A stretch of 64,000 bases of DNA. It comes from Devosia sp. FKR38 (GTDB taxonomy: Bacteria > Pseudomonadota > Alphaproteobacteria > Rhizobiales > Devosiaceae). The notes under the pieces were generated by a model that had not been told where the DNA came from, ran no database searches, and worked only from the letters and a program-made list of their open reading frames with translations. The DNA is taken from positions 782,456-846,455 of the forward strand of contig NZ_STGC01000005.1 of assembly GCF_005222805.1 (NCBI RefSeq), in the 5' to 3' direction. Position 1 is the stretch's first letter; every line of letters begins with the position of its first letter. The translations under genes were made by a program, and so were the position numbers. Positions 8,377-17,319 of the stretch are shown one piece after another.

Positions 8377-9684
8377 TTAGCTGGTCACGGCCACGGCCAC
8401 GTTCCAGCCTTCGGGCAGGCTGGCCGGGCGGGTGATGACCACGTCGTCGAGCACGAGGCCGGCAATGGCTGGCGCGTAGAGGCCGGGCATGCCGCCGGGG
8501 TAGGGGACCAGGCCCACAATGGCGCCGTCGGCGCCGCGGACCCAGGCGTTGGCGCGGCCGGCCATATGGGCGGCCGGGGCCAGGTCTGCCGAGGTGGGGC
8601 GCATGTCATAGGTGCGGCCGGTGCCCAGCTTGCCGGGCACCTGCGTGAGGTGGACGCGCGCCATGCGCACGTCGCTGATATCAGCCGTGCCGGTCGAGAC
8701 CAGGTTGATGGCGCCTTCCATGGAGCCGGAAATATCCTCAAAGACGATCCCGCTGACGGCGCCGGCCGGGCGGCTGGCGCGGCGGTCGTCGAGCGTAATG
8801 GTCAGCGCCTCGCCCGAGCCCCAGAAGCCGTCGGCGGTTTCGTGGCAGTCCAGCGTGATGCGCGAGAAGCGCACATTGCGCACCTTGCCGCCGTCGCGCG
8901 AGAAAACGCCCAGGCCACGATTGGAGCGCAGCACCTGGCAATCCTCGAACACGATGTCCTCGAAATCGCCAAAGCTCTCGGTGCCCAGCTTGAGCGCACA
9001 GCTCTGGCTGGCCACGTCGCAATGGCGCACGGTGACATTGCGGCAGGCGCCGATGGTCTGGCCCTGCAGCGAGGTCTTGAGGCACACGCCGTCATCGGCG
9101 GTGGCAATGCTGACGTGTTCGATCAGCACATTGCTGCAACTGTCGATCACGAGGCCATCGGTATTGGGCAGGCGCTCATTGTTGGTGACGCGGACATGGG
9201 TCACCGACACATTGGTGCAGGCTACCAGATGCAGCGTCCACATCGGGGAATCTTCCACCGTGATGCCGTCGAGCCGCACGCCGGTGCAGCCCTCGAACAC
9301 CAGCACGCGCGGGCGATACTGCGCCGGCGTATAGGTGCCCACGCTGGCGTCCTCGCCGATGATATAGGCGGCGCCCGGCGCCACGATGCGGCCCTTGCCG
9401 GTGATGGCGACGTTATGGGCGTCCTTGGCGCGGATAATGGCGCGGTTGGAGCTTTCGGCGATCACCGTCACCACATTGTCGGCATAGGCATCATAATCGG
9501 CAACCGGCCGCAGGATGGCGCCCTCGGCCAGATGCAGTTCTACCCCGCTGCGCAGCAGCAGGCCGCCGGTGGCATGTTCGCCATCGCCCAGCACCACGCG
9601 ACCGCCACCGGCGGCTGCAGCCGTATCGATGGCGGCCTGGATTTCGGCCGTTTGCAGGGCCGAACTGCCAGCAATCAGGCTCAT
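8377..9684 (-). CDS. Glycoside hydrolase family 28 (polygalacturonase-like), cytoplasmic
   Basis: A 435-residue right-handed beta-helix enzyme. GH28 landmarks are NTDG (Asn174, Asp176) and the acid pair Asp197-Asp198 (ADDGVCLK). The GHG and RIK motifs of classical endo-polygalacturonases are not conserved, as in many bacterial exo-acting members. There is no signal peptide ([15 protein letters not shown]), so it should cut galacturonic-acid-containing or related oligosaccharides after import. It overlaps the ATPase gene upstream by 4 bp in one operon and belongs to the ROK-controlled sugar locus. Substrate is inferred from the family only. Confidence 0.82.
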   Translation of the reverse strand: MSLIAGSSALQTAEIQAAIDTAAAAGGGRVVLGDGEHATGGLLLRSGVELHLAEGAILRPVADYDAYADNVVTVIAESSNRAIIRAKDAHNVAITGKGRIVAPGAAYIIGEDASVGTYTPAQYRPRVLVFEGCTGVRLDGITVEDSPMWTLHLVACTNVSVTHVRVTNNERLPNTDGLVIDSCSNVLIEHVSIATADDGVCLKTSLQGQTIGACRNVTVRHCDVASQSCALKLGTESFGDFEDIVFEDCQVLRSNRGLGVFSRDGGKVRNVRFSRITLDCHETADGFWGSGEALTITLDDRRASRPAGAVSGIVFEDISGSMEGAINLVSTGTADISDVRMARVHLTQVPGKLGTGRTYDMRPTSADLAPAAHMAGRANAWVRGADGAIVGLVPYPGGMPGLYAPAIAGLVLDDVVITRPASLPEGWNVAVAVTS

Positions 9685-10769
9685 GGGCGTGCCGGCAGGG
9701 TCACGCCGGTGTCGGCGCGGAACACATGCACGAGGCTGGGGTCAACAGCGACACTGATTACCTGGCCGGGCACGAATTTGCGGTGGTCCGGAATGTGCAG
9801 GATGATCTCGTCGCTGGTGCCGGCCATATTGCCATAGACATAGGTTTCCGTGCCGATGCTTTCGGCATAGGACACGGTATAGGCCGCGCCAGCGCCCTCG
9901 GTGGGGCGCAGATGCTGCGGCCGGATGCCGATTTCGAGCGCCGTGCCAGAGGGCAGGTCGCCAGCATCGACGGGCAGAGTCAGTGTGCCGAAATCGGCGG
10001 CTTCGATCTCGGCCGTCGCGCCGCCAGATTTGAGCTTTGCCGGGAACACATTCATGCTGGGCGAGCCGATGAAGCGCGCCACAAACCGGTTGGCCGGATG
10101 CATGAACAGCTCTTCGGGCGTGCCGAACTGTTCGAGCTTGCCGGCATTGAGCACGGCAATGCGGTCGGCCATGGTCATGGCCTCCACCTGGTCATGCGTC
10201 ACATAGATCATGGTGGCCTTCAGCCGCTGGTGCAGCCGGGTGATTTCGGCGCGCGTCTGCACGCGCAGTGCAGCATCGAGGTTGCTCAGCGGCTCGTCGA
10301 ACAGGAACACCTGCGGATCCCGCACAATGGCGCGGCCGATGGCGACGCGCTGGCGCTGGCCACCCGAGAGGTCACGCGGGCGGCGCTCCAGATAGGGTTC
10401 CATGGCCAGCATGCGCACGGCCTCGAGCACCTTGGCCTCGATGACCTCCTTGGAGAGCTTGAAGTTCTGCAGGCCGAACGACAGGTTTTCCCGCACCGTC
10501 ATGTGCGGATAAAGCGCATAGCTCTGGAACACCATGGCGATGCCGCGCTCGCCGGGCGAGAGGGCCTGCACATCATTGCCGCCGATGCGGATATGGCCGC
10601 CGCTGACCTTGTCGAGGCCCGCAATCAGGCGGAGCAGGGTGGATTTGCCACAGCCCGAGGGGCCCACGAAGACGACGAATTCGCCGTCCTTCACTTCAAG
10701 GTCCACGCCCTTGATGATCTCGGCATCGCCAAATGACTTGAACACCGCATCGAGCTGCAAAGAGGCCAT
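9681..10769 (-). CDS. ABC transporter ATPase, UgpC/MsmK type
   Basis: A 362-residue CUT1-family ATPase with Walker [10 protein letters not shown], signature [14 protein letters not shown], Walker [14 protein letters not shown]-loop THDQVEAM and a C-terminal TOBE/regulatory domain (from ~235). AGGAAG precedes the ATG. The CUT1 importer at 15133-18134 has no ATPase of its own, so this subunit most likely powers it despite lying on the other side of the locus on the opposite strand. A ROK-type operator at 10841-10866 lies upstream. Confidence 0.92.
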   Translation of the reverse strand: MASLQLDAVFKSFGDAEIIKGVDLEVKDGEFVVFVGPSGCGKSTLLRLIAGLDKVSGGHIRIGGNDVQALSPGERGIAMVFQSYALYPHMTVRENLSFGLQNFKLSKEVIEAKVLEAVRMLAMEPYLERRPRDLSGGQRQRVAIGRAIVRDPQVFLFDEPLSNLDAALRVQTRAEITRLHQRLKATMIYVTHDQVEAMTMADRIAVLNAGKLEQFGTPEELFMHPANRFVARFIGSPSMNVFPAKLKSGGATAEIEAADFGTLTLPVDAGDLPSGTALEIGIRPQHLRPTEGAGAAYTVSYAESIGTETYVYGNMAGTSDEIILHIPDHRKFVPGQVISVAVDPSLVHVFRADTGVTLPARP

Positions 10770-10840
10770 GATCTATCTTCCTGCAAACGTGGCGGGACCC
10801 AAAATCCCGTCCTTTGGCGGCGAAATCTGCCCGACCGCAC

Positions 10841-10866
10841 TTCATTCGTCAATATGACGAACGAAT
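10841..10866. promoter_or_regulatory. ROK-type operator, copy A
   Basis: TTCATTCGTCA, five variable bases, ACGAAC, one base, AAT. The core is an inverted repeat TTCGT-N7-ACGAA. It lies about 75 bp upstream of the ATPase-GH28 operon. The same 26-bp pattern recurs at 12217-12242. Confidence 0.75.
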
Positions 10867-10882
10867 GACTTCGCTGCAATCC

Positions 10883-12091
10883 CTACTGCCGCAGCGTCGG
10901 CAGGCCCAGACGTCCGGGCACTTCGAGTGTGGAAAACAGCGAGTTGTGCATCTGGCCCAGCGACATGGCGGCGGCGCCCAGCACCGTGGCGCGCGGCCCC
11001 AGCCGGCTGGCCTCGACGCGAATGGGGCGCTTCTGCACGCGCGGCATCCACTCGCCAATGCGCCGCACCAGTTCGGGCCGTCCGCCGATATTGCCGCCGA
11101 ACACCACGCGGTCGGGGTCGATCACCGAGGTGACTGTCAGCACCAGCAGCGCCGCAATGCGCGCCGTCTCGTTGATGGTCTCTTCGGCAATGCGGTCGCC
11201 GGCCTCAAGGGCGTCAAATATTGCGCGCACCGTCTGCGCCGTGCCGCCCAGACGCTGATGCCGCTGCACAATGCCGGTGGCGCCAATGCTGGTCTCGAGC
11301 GCGCCCTGTTCCAGGCTCTCGGGTGCAAACGGGTCCCCGCCCAGCGGCAGATAGCCGATTTCACCAGCGGCCAGACTGCTGCCGCGCAGCAATTGCCCGT
11401 CGACCAGAATGCCCAGGCCCACGCCGGTGCCGATCGAGACAAAGGCGAAATGGTTGTCGGCATTCTCGCCGGCTTCCCAATATTCGCCCAGCGCCGCCGC
11501 ATTGACGTCGTTCTCGAACATCACCTGGCAATCGAGCGCGCTGCGCAATTGCCCGGCCAGATCCAGCTCGCCGATTCCCGGCAGGTTGGGCGCCAGGTCC
11601 AGTCGGCCCTGCGGGCTCATCACGCCGGGGGTGGCCACCGTGGCCACCTGCAGCCGCTCGGCCGGCGCCTTGGCCGCGTCGAGCAGGATTTGCTTCAATC
11701 GCTTGGCCTGGGCCGGCAATTGCCCGCCCTGGCCATCGGCCGCCAGCTCATGCTGGGCCACCACCGTGCCCGAAATATCGGCGAGCACGCCGCGCAGCGT
11801 GCTGGCGCCCAGATCCAGCCCCAGGGCAAAGCCGGCCGTCGCGTCGATCTCATAGCGCACGGCGGTTCGGCCGACGCCGCCCGAGATCATGCCGCTTTCC
11901 TTGACCCAGCCGCGCTCGGTCAACACCAGCATCACTTCCGAAATCGTCTGCTTGGACAGGCCCGTTGCCCGCGACAGGCTGGCGCGCGAGGTGGCGCCAT
12001 CGAGCAGCAGCCGCTCCATCACGGACCGAACGGAGAGCTGGCGCAGGACCGGCGAGGCAACGAGACGATGATTCACTTCAGCCACGTGCAT
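10883..12091 (-). CDS. ROK family transcriptional repressor
   Basis: A 402-residue NagC/XylR-type regulator. An N-terminal winged helix covers ~22-66 (TSRASLSRATGLSKQTISEV), followed by a ROK sugar-kinase-like domain. The ATP motif is degenerate (LDLGAST from Asp93 instead of DxGGT), and the CxCGxxGC zinc motif normally found after the conserved GE is absent. It therefore probably binds a sugar ligand without phosphorylating it. It sits between the two copies of a 26-bp operator that precede the ATPase-GH28 operon and the ROK-glycosidase-importer operon, so it very likely represses both. Confidence 0.88.
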   Translation of the reverse strand: MHVAEVNHRLVASPVLRQLSVRSVMERLLLDGATSRASLSRATGLSKQTISEVMLVLTERGWVKESGMISGGVGRTAVRYEIDATAGFALGLDLGASTLRGVLADISGTVVAQHELAADGQGGQLPAQAKRLKQILLDAAKAPAERLQVATVATPGVMSPQGRLDLAPNLPGIGELDLAGQLRSALDCQVMFENDVNAAALGEYWEAGENADNHFAFVSIGTGVGLGILVDGQLLRGSSLAAGEIGYLPLGGDPFAPESLEQGALETSIGATGIVQRHQRLGGTAQTVRAIFDALEAGDRIAEETINETARIAALLVLTVTSVIDPDRVVFGGNIGGRPELVRRIGEWMPRVQKRPIRVEASRLGPRATVLGAAAMSLGQMHNSLFSTLEVPGRLGLPTLRQ

Positions 12092-12145
12092 TTGTTCTGG
12101 ACACTGCCTAACTCGACGCCTTTAGAGGGCCTGTCAAGCGCGCCC

Positions 12146-12169
12146 ATCAAAGCCCCAATCAAAGCCCCT
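12146..12169. repeat. Tandem 12-bp repeat in the divergent ROK promoter region
   Basis: Two adjacent copies of ATCAAAGCCCC(A/T) at 12146-12157 and 12158-12169, between the two ROK genes. A spacer relic or a second regulator site are both possible. Confidence 0.5.
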
Positions 12170-12192
12170 GGGGAGGGGACACGGGAAGCCGC

Positions 12193-12221
12193 TTGACAAG
12201 CCTGTCACAATTTCATTTCAT
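12193..12221 (+). promoter_or_regulatory. Predicted promoter of the ROK-glycosidase-importer operon
   Basis: TTGACA (12193-12198), a 17-bp spacer and TTTCAT (12216-12221). The operator at 12217-12242 covers the -10 box and transcription start, consistent with repression. Confidence 0.6.
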
Positions 12222-12242
12222 TCGTCATGCTTACGAACAAAT
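12217..12242. promoter_or_regulatory. ROK-type operator, copy B
   Basis: Same pattern as 10841-10866: TTCATTCGTCA, five variable bases, ACGAAC, one base, AAT. It overlaps the -10 box of the predicted promoter and ends 10 bp before the chosen TTG start. Confidence 0.78.
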
Positions 12243-12252
12243 AGGTCTGATC

Positions 12253-13335
12253 TTGTCCGCTGCCAGCCTGCTCACCGCCATCGATGCTGTGCTTGCCGAT
12301 CCAGCGGCAGCGCGCCATGGCCTTGCCGAAGTGGCCGGCGACCGCTTGCAGCAGGCCGGCTGGCTCTCCCAGACCAATCGGGCAGGGCTGGTGATCGGCC
12401 TCGATCTCGGTGGCACCAAGCTCCATGGCGCCATTGGCGATGCGCAGGGCGCCGTGCTTGCCGAAGGCACCGGCGCCACCGAAACCGCCAGCGTCGATAG
12501 CGTGCTTGGCCAGATGGTCGATATGGTCAATGACCTGATGGCCCGCGCCGGCGCCAAGCCCGCCCAGGTGGCCCAGATCGTCGTCGGCGTGCCCGGCGTC
12601 GTCGCGCCCGACGGCTCGGTCAGCCTCTCCCCTCATGTGCCGTTCCCGGCCGGTGTCTCGCTCGCCAAGGCGCTGGGTGATGCCACGGGCCTGCCGGTCT
12701 TTGTCGAAAACGACGTCAATATCGCCGCCGTCGGGGAATATGCCGCCCGCCAGATGCAGTCCGGCATGCTGGCCTTTGTCGCACTGGGCACCGGCATTGG
12801 CATGGGCCTGATCGTGGATTCGGCCATTCTGCGCGGCGCCAGCGGCGCGGCTGGCGAGATCAGCATTCTGCCTTTTGGCGCCGATCCCCTGGCCGCCATT
12901 GCCGCCAATCCCGGCGGGTCCTTTGAGGCAGTCGTCTCCACCGGCGGCATTCTGCATCGTGCCCGGGCTGCCGGCGCCAGCGCCATCACCGTGCGGGCGC
13001 TGTTCGATAGCGCCGACAAGGGCGACGCCCTGGCCAAATCCGTCATCGACGCCAGCCTGCGCGATCTGGCCATCGGTCTTGCGGCTGTCGTGGCCCTGCT
13101 TGATCCTGGCGTCATCGTGCTGGGTGGCGGTATTGGCGCGCGTCCCGGGGTCTCTGAACAGGTCGCCGCCTGGCTCAAGCGCCTGGTGCCGACACCCTGC
13201 ACGGTCGAGCGCAGTCGCCTCGGCGACAAGGCCGGCCTTCTTGGCGCTCTGGCGCAGGCCCGGCGTCTCGCCCGGGCGGCGCTGGTGGCCGATAGCTTTT
13301 TCGCCGACACAGCCGACAAGGGAGCCGCCGCATGA
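12253..13335 (+). CDS. ROK family protein (putative sugar kinase or degenerate regulator)
   Basis: A 360-residue ROK protein. I start it at the TTG at 12253 with AGGT six bases upstream. The longer frame from 12193 would begin inside the -35 box. Residues 51-56 hold DLGGTK, Asp154 is the likely catalytic base (ENDVN) and LGTGIG lies at 178-183, so ATP binding and kinase chemistry look possible. The zinc-binding cysteine motif of classical ROK kinases is absent. The first ~45 residues resemble the remnant of a winged helix, so descent from a repressor is likely. It is the first gene of the sugar operon and overlaps the next gene by ATGA. Confidence 0.75.
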   Translation: MSAASLLTAIDAVLADPAAARHGLAEVAGDRLQQAGWLSQTNRAGLVIGLDLGGTKLHGAIGDAQGAVLAEGTGATETASVDSVLGQMVDMVNDLMARAGAKPAQVAQIVVGVPGVVAPDGSVSLSPHVPFPAGVSLAKALGDATGLPVFVENDVNIAAVGEYAARQMQSGMLAFVALGTGIGMGLIVDSAILRGASGAAGEISILPFGADPLAAIAANPGGSFEAVVSTGGILHRARAAGASAITVRALFDSADKGDALAKSVIDASLRDLAIGLAAVVALLDPGVIVLGGGIGARPGVSEQVAAWLKRLVPTPCTVERSRLGDKAGLLGALAQARRLARAALVADSFFADTADKGAAA

Positions 13336-15095
13336 CCCGGTCCATGACCTATAATGAGCATGGCAATGTCATGTGGCCCCTCGCCAGTGGCCTGGCCGGC
13401 ACCGATACCCCGGTGCTGCTGCCCATCATGGCGCCGCGCCTGCAGGCCGATTGCGAGCCTGATGGCCGCATCACTGTCTCCGTCTGGGGCGTGGGCGCCA
13501 TTGCCACGCTCTCCTTCACGCCGCTGGCCGCGCCTTTTGCCTATGGCCCCAATCTGATCGAGGCCGCCAATGGCGGCGTCTATGTCGCCCAGTCCCTGCC
13601 GGTCATGGTCATTCGCGGCACCCAGTTGCAGCGCCTCGCCGCCAAGACCAAGGCCGCCTGGTGGCACACGCCCGATGCCGCCACGCCCAAGCCCAAGTCC
13701 AGTCGCCGCGGCATCCGTCGCACCCTGGTGCTGGAGTGGGGGGCCGTCGCCATCGAACAGCGCGGCAATGATCTGGTCATCGCCGGCGGCGCTGATCTCG
13801 ATGAGGCCCAGGCCGCGCTGTCCCTGTCCGTCGATGCCATCGTTGCCGAGGCCAAGGCCTATCTGAGCCGTTGCGATCGCCTGCCGGAGGCTGATCCCCT
13901 GATGCGCTCCATGGTCATCCAGGGCACCCATGCCGCGCTCTCCGCCATGCGCCAGGCGCGCGATGGCAGCTTCGCCGGTCTTGCAGCCGGGCAGGGCTAT
14001 AGTTCGCCCGCCCGCACCTATTACCGCGATGGCTACTGGACGCTGCAGCCGCTGCTGACCCTGGCGCCCGAGGCCGTGCGCGACCAGATCCGCCTGCTCG
14101 CCAAGGGCATCCAGCCCGATGGCGAAGCGCCCAGCGCCATCATTCTCTCCGGGCCCGCCCAGTCTGCCGCCTGGGACATTTTCCGCCGCACCACCCATCC
14201 TTACGTGCTTGAGCATGCCCGGCCGCAGGATTGGTGGAGCGACCATTTCGACAGCCCGCTGTTCTTCATCCTGACGCTGGGCGACTATGTGCGCACCACC
14301 GGCGACAGCGCCGAGGCCCGCCTCCACTGGGCCCACGTCAAGTCCATCGTCGCCCGCTATGTCGCGGCGTCTGGCCCCGATGGCCTGCCGCGCAAGCCCG
14401 ATCATGATCGCGACTGGGCCGACAACGTCTTCCGCGAGGGCCTGGTCTCCTACAATCTCGGCCTCTGGGTCGGCGCGCTCGACGCCATTGTCGCCATGGG
14501 CGGCAGCATCGATCCCGATCTGGCCAAGCAGGCTGGTGAACTGGCCAAGACGGCCCGCGCGTCCATCGATGCGGCCCTCTGGCAGCCCGCGCTGGGCCAT
14601 GTCGCCGAATACCGCAACACCGACGGCTTTGTGGAAGACCACTTCGCCCTCGATAGCCTGACGCTGCTGCGCTACGACGCCATCAGCACGGCCCATGCGC
14701 TGACCTCGCTGGAAACCGCGACCACCAAGCTCGAAAGCCGCAATAACCCCATTCAGCCCTATGGCGACTGGGGCGTGCTCTGCGCCTTCCCGCCCTACAA
14801 GAAGCCGGCGCACACCCGTGCCAAGTCGGCCTTTGCCTTCCGCTATCACAATGGTTCGGACTGGCCCTATTGGGACGGTGTCTATGCCGAAGAGCGCCTG
14901 CGCCGGGGTCTGCCCGGTGCGCGCTATGCCCTGACGCGCTGGTGGCAGGCCTGCCTCAGCAGCGGCTGGGCCGGCGCCATTGAATACTATTCACCGCCCT
15001 TTGGGCGTGGATCGCTGCTCCAGGGATGGAGTGGCCTGCCGGCTGATGTCGCGGTGCGCTACCGCGATGCCATCGGCCTGTCAGACGAGGGATAA
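13332..15095 (+). CDS. Six-hairpin (alpha/alpha)6-barrel glycoside hydrolase-like protein
   Basis: A 587-residue cytoplasmic protein without signal peptide. The first ~170 residues are beta-rich. The rest is an (alpha/alpha)6 barrel with family-like segments: YYRDGYWTLQPLL, DHDRDWADN, YHNGSDWPYWDGVYA and SPPFGRGSLLQGWS. These resemble MGH1/GH63-type and related glucosidase-like enzymes, but I cannot name the GH family or substrate. Acidic residues in DRDWAD and YWDG are candidate catalytic residues. It overlaps the ROK gene by 4 bp. An imported oligosaccharide is the natural substrate in this context. Confidence 0.65.
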   Translation: MTRSMTYNEHGNVMWPLASGLAGTDTPVLLPIMAPRLQADCEPDGRITVSVWGVGAIATLSFTPLAAPFAYGPNLIEAANGGVYVAQSLPVMVIRGTQLQRLAAKTKAAWWHTPDAATPKPKSSRRGIRRTLVLEWGAVAIEQRGNDLVIAGGADLDEAQAALSLSVDAIVAEAKAYLSRCDRLPEADPLMRSMVIQGTHAALSAMRQARDGSFAGLAAGQGYSSPARTYYRDGYWTLQPLLTLAPEAVRDQIRLLAKGIQPDGEAPSAIILSGPAQSAAWDIFRRTTHPYVLEHARPQDWWSDHFDSPLFFILTLGDYVRTTGDSAEARLHWAHVKSIVARYVAASGPDGLPRKPDHDRDWADNVFREGLVSYNLGLWVGALDAIVAMGGSIDPDLAKQAGELAKTARASIDAALWQPALGHVAEYRNTDGFVEDHFALDSLTLLRYDAISTAHALTSLETATTKLESRNNPIQPYGDWGVLCAFPPYKKPAHTRAKSAFAFRYHNGSDWPYWDGVYAEERLRRGLPGARYALTRWWQACLSSGWAGAIEYYSPPFGRGSLLQGWSGLPADVAVRYRDAIGLSDEG

Positions 15096-15101
15096 CGTAA
15101 C

Positions 15102-15115
15102 GTCCGCTTGCGGAC
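15102..15115 (+). other. Small intraoperon hairpin before the binding-protein gene
   Basis: GTCCG, loop CTTG, CGGAC, immediately before the AGGAGGA ribosome binding site of the solute-binding gene. It could protect the downstream mRNA and raise binding-protein output. It has no T-run, so it is not a terminator. Confidence 0.4.
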
Positions 15116-15132
15116 ACTAGGAGGAACTGCAA

Positions 15133-16368
15133 ATGAAACTGATGAAGCTGGGCACCATTGCCCTGGCGCTGAGCACGGCGATGCTGTCGCCGGTCTTCGC
15201 GTCCGAACTCAAGCTGATGTGGTATGTCGACGGCGACGAGCAGGAAGCCAAGCTGCGCGGCCTGCTCGACCAGTACACCGCTGCCAATCCCGACACCACG
15301 TTTGACCTGCAGATCGTGCCCTACGAGACCACGGGCACCAAGTTCCAGCAGTTCGCCGCCTCCGGCAGCTTCCCCGACGTCTCGCTGAGCTCGTCCATGC
15401 CGCCCATCATTCGTCCCTTCCTGGTCGATTGGGCTGAAGTCAATGGTCCGGAATGGATCGACCAGTTCGTCGCCGGCTGGGCCGATGGCGCCAAGCTCGA
15501 CAGCAAGGTCATCGCGGCGCCACTCGATGTCACCGCCGTGGGCATCTATTATAACGCCGACGCCTTCGCCAAGGCCGGCGTCGAGATCCCGGCCGATGGC
15601 TGGACCTGGGACGAAGCCCTGCCCAAGTTCAAGGAAGTCGCCGAAAAGGCCGGCGTCCGCTTCCCGCTGGTCTGGGACGTCTCGGCGCACCGCTTCCTGA
15701 CCTATGAGTTCCAGTACGGCAACCACGTCTTCTCCGAAGACGAGCCGCTGACCGTGGCCATGGACGATGCGTCCTGGGAAAAGACCATGGACCAGTTCAT
15801 TGCCATGGCCAATGAGTACATGCCCCCGGGCCTGTGGTCTGGCGCGAGCTCGGACAGCCCGGTCGACATGTTCGTCAACCAGCAGGCGGTTGCCTATATG
15901 TCGGGCAGCTGGCAGATCGGCAACTTCGGCGACAACGCCAAGTTCAAGTGGGTTGCCGGTCCGACCCCCAAGGGTACCGTGGCCTCGTCCAACGTGGGCG
16001 GCAACTATTTGCTCGCCTTCAACACCAGCGCGCACCTGGAAGAGTCCACCGCCTTTGTGAACTGGATGACCTCGCCGGAAATCCAGGCCGTCTACGCCAA
16101 GACCTTCGGCCTGCTGCCCGCCAACAAGAACGCCCCCGCTGTCGACTACGCCAGCGCCGACGCTCAGGCGGCCGTTGTGGCCTTCCAGAAGGAACTCGAA
16201 CTGAGCCCGCGCTATGCTGCCACCGACCAGGCCTGGCCGGAAATGCAGGCGACCTGGGATTCGATCAAGGCTGGCATCACCCAGGCTTACGTTGGTCAGA
16301 TCACGACCAAGGACGCCGTTGCCGGTATCCGTGCCGCAGCTGAAGCCGCAATCGCGGCTGGCCGCTAA
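15133..16368 (+). CDS. Carbohydrate ABC transporter substrate-binding protein (CUT1)
   Basis: A 411-residue family 1 extracellular solute-binding protein with a strong AGGAGGA ribosome binding site. The signal peptide spans about 1-23 (ALALSTAMLSPVFA-S). The mature protein has the usual two-lobed layout, with LKLMWYVDGDEQEAKLRGLL at the start and the hinge pattern VDMFVNQQAVAYMSGSWQIG. It captures an oligosaccharide in the periplasm for the two permeases that follow. Codon use is more biased than in its neighbours, fitting the high copy number of binding proteins. The ligand is not identifiable, but GH28 in the same regulon points to pectin-derived sugars. Confidence 0.9.
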   Translation: MKLMKLGTIALALSTAMLSPVFASELKLMWYVDGDEQEAKLRGLLDQYTAANPDTTFDLQIVPYETTGTKFQQFAASGSFPDVSLSSSMPPIIRPFLVDWAEVNGPEWIDQFVAGWADGAKLDSKVIAAPLDVTAVGIYYNADAFAKAGVEIPADGWTWDEALPKFKEVAEKAGVRFPLVWDVSAHRFLTYEFQYGNHVFSEDEPLTVAMDDASWEKTMDQFIAMANEYMPPGLWSGASSDSPVDMFVNQQAVAYMSGSWQIGNFGDNAKFKWVAGPTPKGTVASSNVGGNYLLAFNTSAHLEESTAFVNWMTSPEIQAVYAKTFGLLPANKNAPAVDYASADAQAAVVAFQKELELSPRYAATDQAWPEMQATWDSIKAGITQAYVGQITTKDAVAGIRAAAEAAIAAGR

Positions 16369-16386
16369 ATGAACGAGGGCGACCCG

Positions 16387-17319
16387 ATGGCAACTCCCGC
16401 GCAAACGCAGCCGACGCCCAAGCGTTGGTCCCTGGGTCGACTGGGCCGTGTGGCCTGGCCATACCTGCTGCTGTTCCCGACGGTCGCCCTTCTGTTCATC
16501 TTCACCATCTATCCCCTCCTCCAGGGGATCCTGATGAGTTTCTTCACCCGTGGCATCGTCGTGGTGCCACAGGTGGAGAGCACCCATCCCGTCTTCATCG
16601 GGCTGGACAACTACACCCATCTGCTGGGCGACAAGAATTTCCAGGTCGCCCTGCTCAAGACCATCGGCTTTGTGGTCGTCGCCGTGCCGCTGCAACTGGC
16701 CGTGTCGCTGGCGCTGGCCGTGCTGCTGGCACCGCAATCGCGCGTCAACGCCTTTGTGCGCACCATCGTCTTTTTCCCGTCCATGATCTCCATGCTGATC
16801 GTGGGCGTCATCTGGGCCTGGCTGTTCGGGCGCAACAGCGGCCTGATCAATTATGTGCTGAGCCTGTTCGGCATCGACGCCGTGCCGTGGCTGGAAGATG
16901 AGCTGCTGGCGCAGATCGCCGTGGTCATCGTCTGGGTCTGGGGCGGCGCGGGCTTCAACATGATGGTGCTCATCGCCGGCCTCACCGCCATTCCCAACGA
17001 CCTCTATGAGGCCGCCGCCATCGACAACACCAGCAAGTGGCGACAGTTCACGCGCATCACCGTGCCGCTGCTGCAGCCCTCCATCGTGGTGGTCGTGGTT
17101 CTCGGCATCATCGAGGCGTTCAAGGTCTATGAACTGGTGGTCTCGCTCACCACCGGCGGCCCTGGCCGCGCCACGGTTTACCTCATCCAGAACATCTACG
17201 AGACGGCCTTCCGCACCGTTAACCAGGCCGGCGCCGCTGCCGCCCAGTCGGTCGTGCTCTTCGTCATCCTGATGGTTCTCACCATTCTGCAGCTGCGGTT
17301 CGCAAGGAAGCGGTCATGA
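16387..17319 (+). CDS. Sugar ABC transporter permease (MalF-like)
   Basis: A 310-residue inner-membrane permease with about six helices and the EAA loop (AIPNDLYEAAAIDNTSKWRQFTRI) that docks the ATPase. I prefer the ATG at 16387, served by GAGGG, over the ATG at 16369 directly after the binding-protein stop. It forms a heterodimer with the next permease, which it overlaps by ATGA. Energy probably comes from the ATPase encoded at 9681-10769. Confidence 0.92.
   Translation: MATPAQTQPTPKRWSLGRLGRVAWPYLLLFPTVALLFIFTIYPLLQGILMSFFTRGIVVVPQVESTHPVFIGLDNYTHLLGDKNFQVALLKTIGFVVVAVPLQLAVSLALAVLLAPQSRVNAFVRTIVFFPSMISMLIVGVIWAWLFGRNSGLINYVLSLFGIDAVPWLEDELLAQIAVVIVWVWGGAGFNMMVLIAGLTAIPNDLYEAAAIDNTSKWRQFTRITVPLLQPSIVVVVVLGIIEAFKVYELVVSLTTGGPGRATVYLIQNIYETAFRTVNQAGAAAAQSVVLFVILMVLTILQLRFARKRS

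Noticed and set aside
12633..14849. A 738-codon minus-strand open frame over the ROK and glycosidase genes.
   Set aside because: Composition is Gly/Ala/Arg-rich without recognisable domains, and the plus-strand genes have clear motifs.
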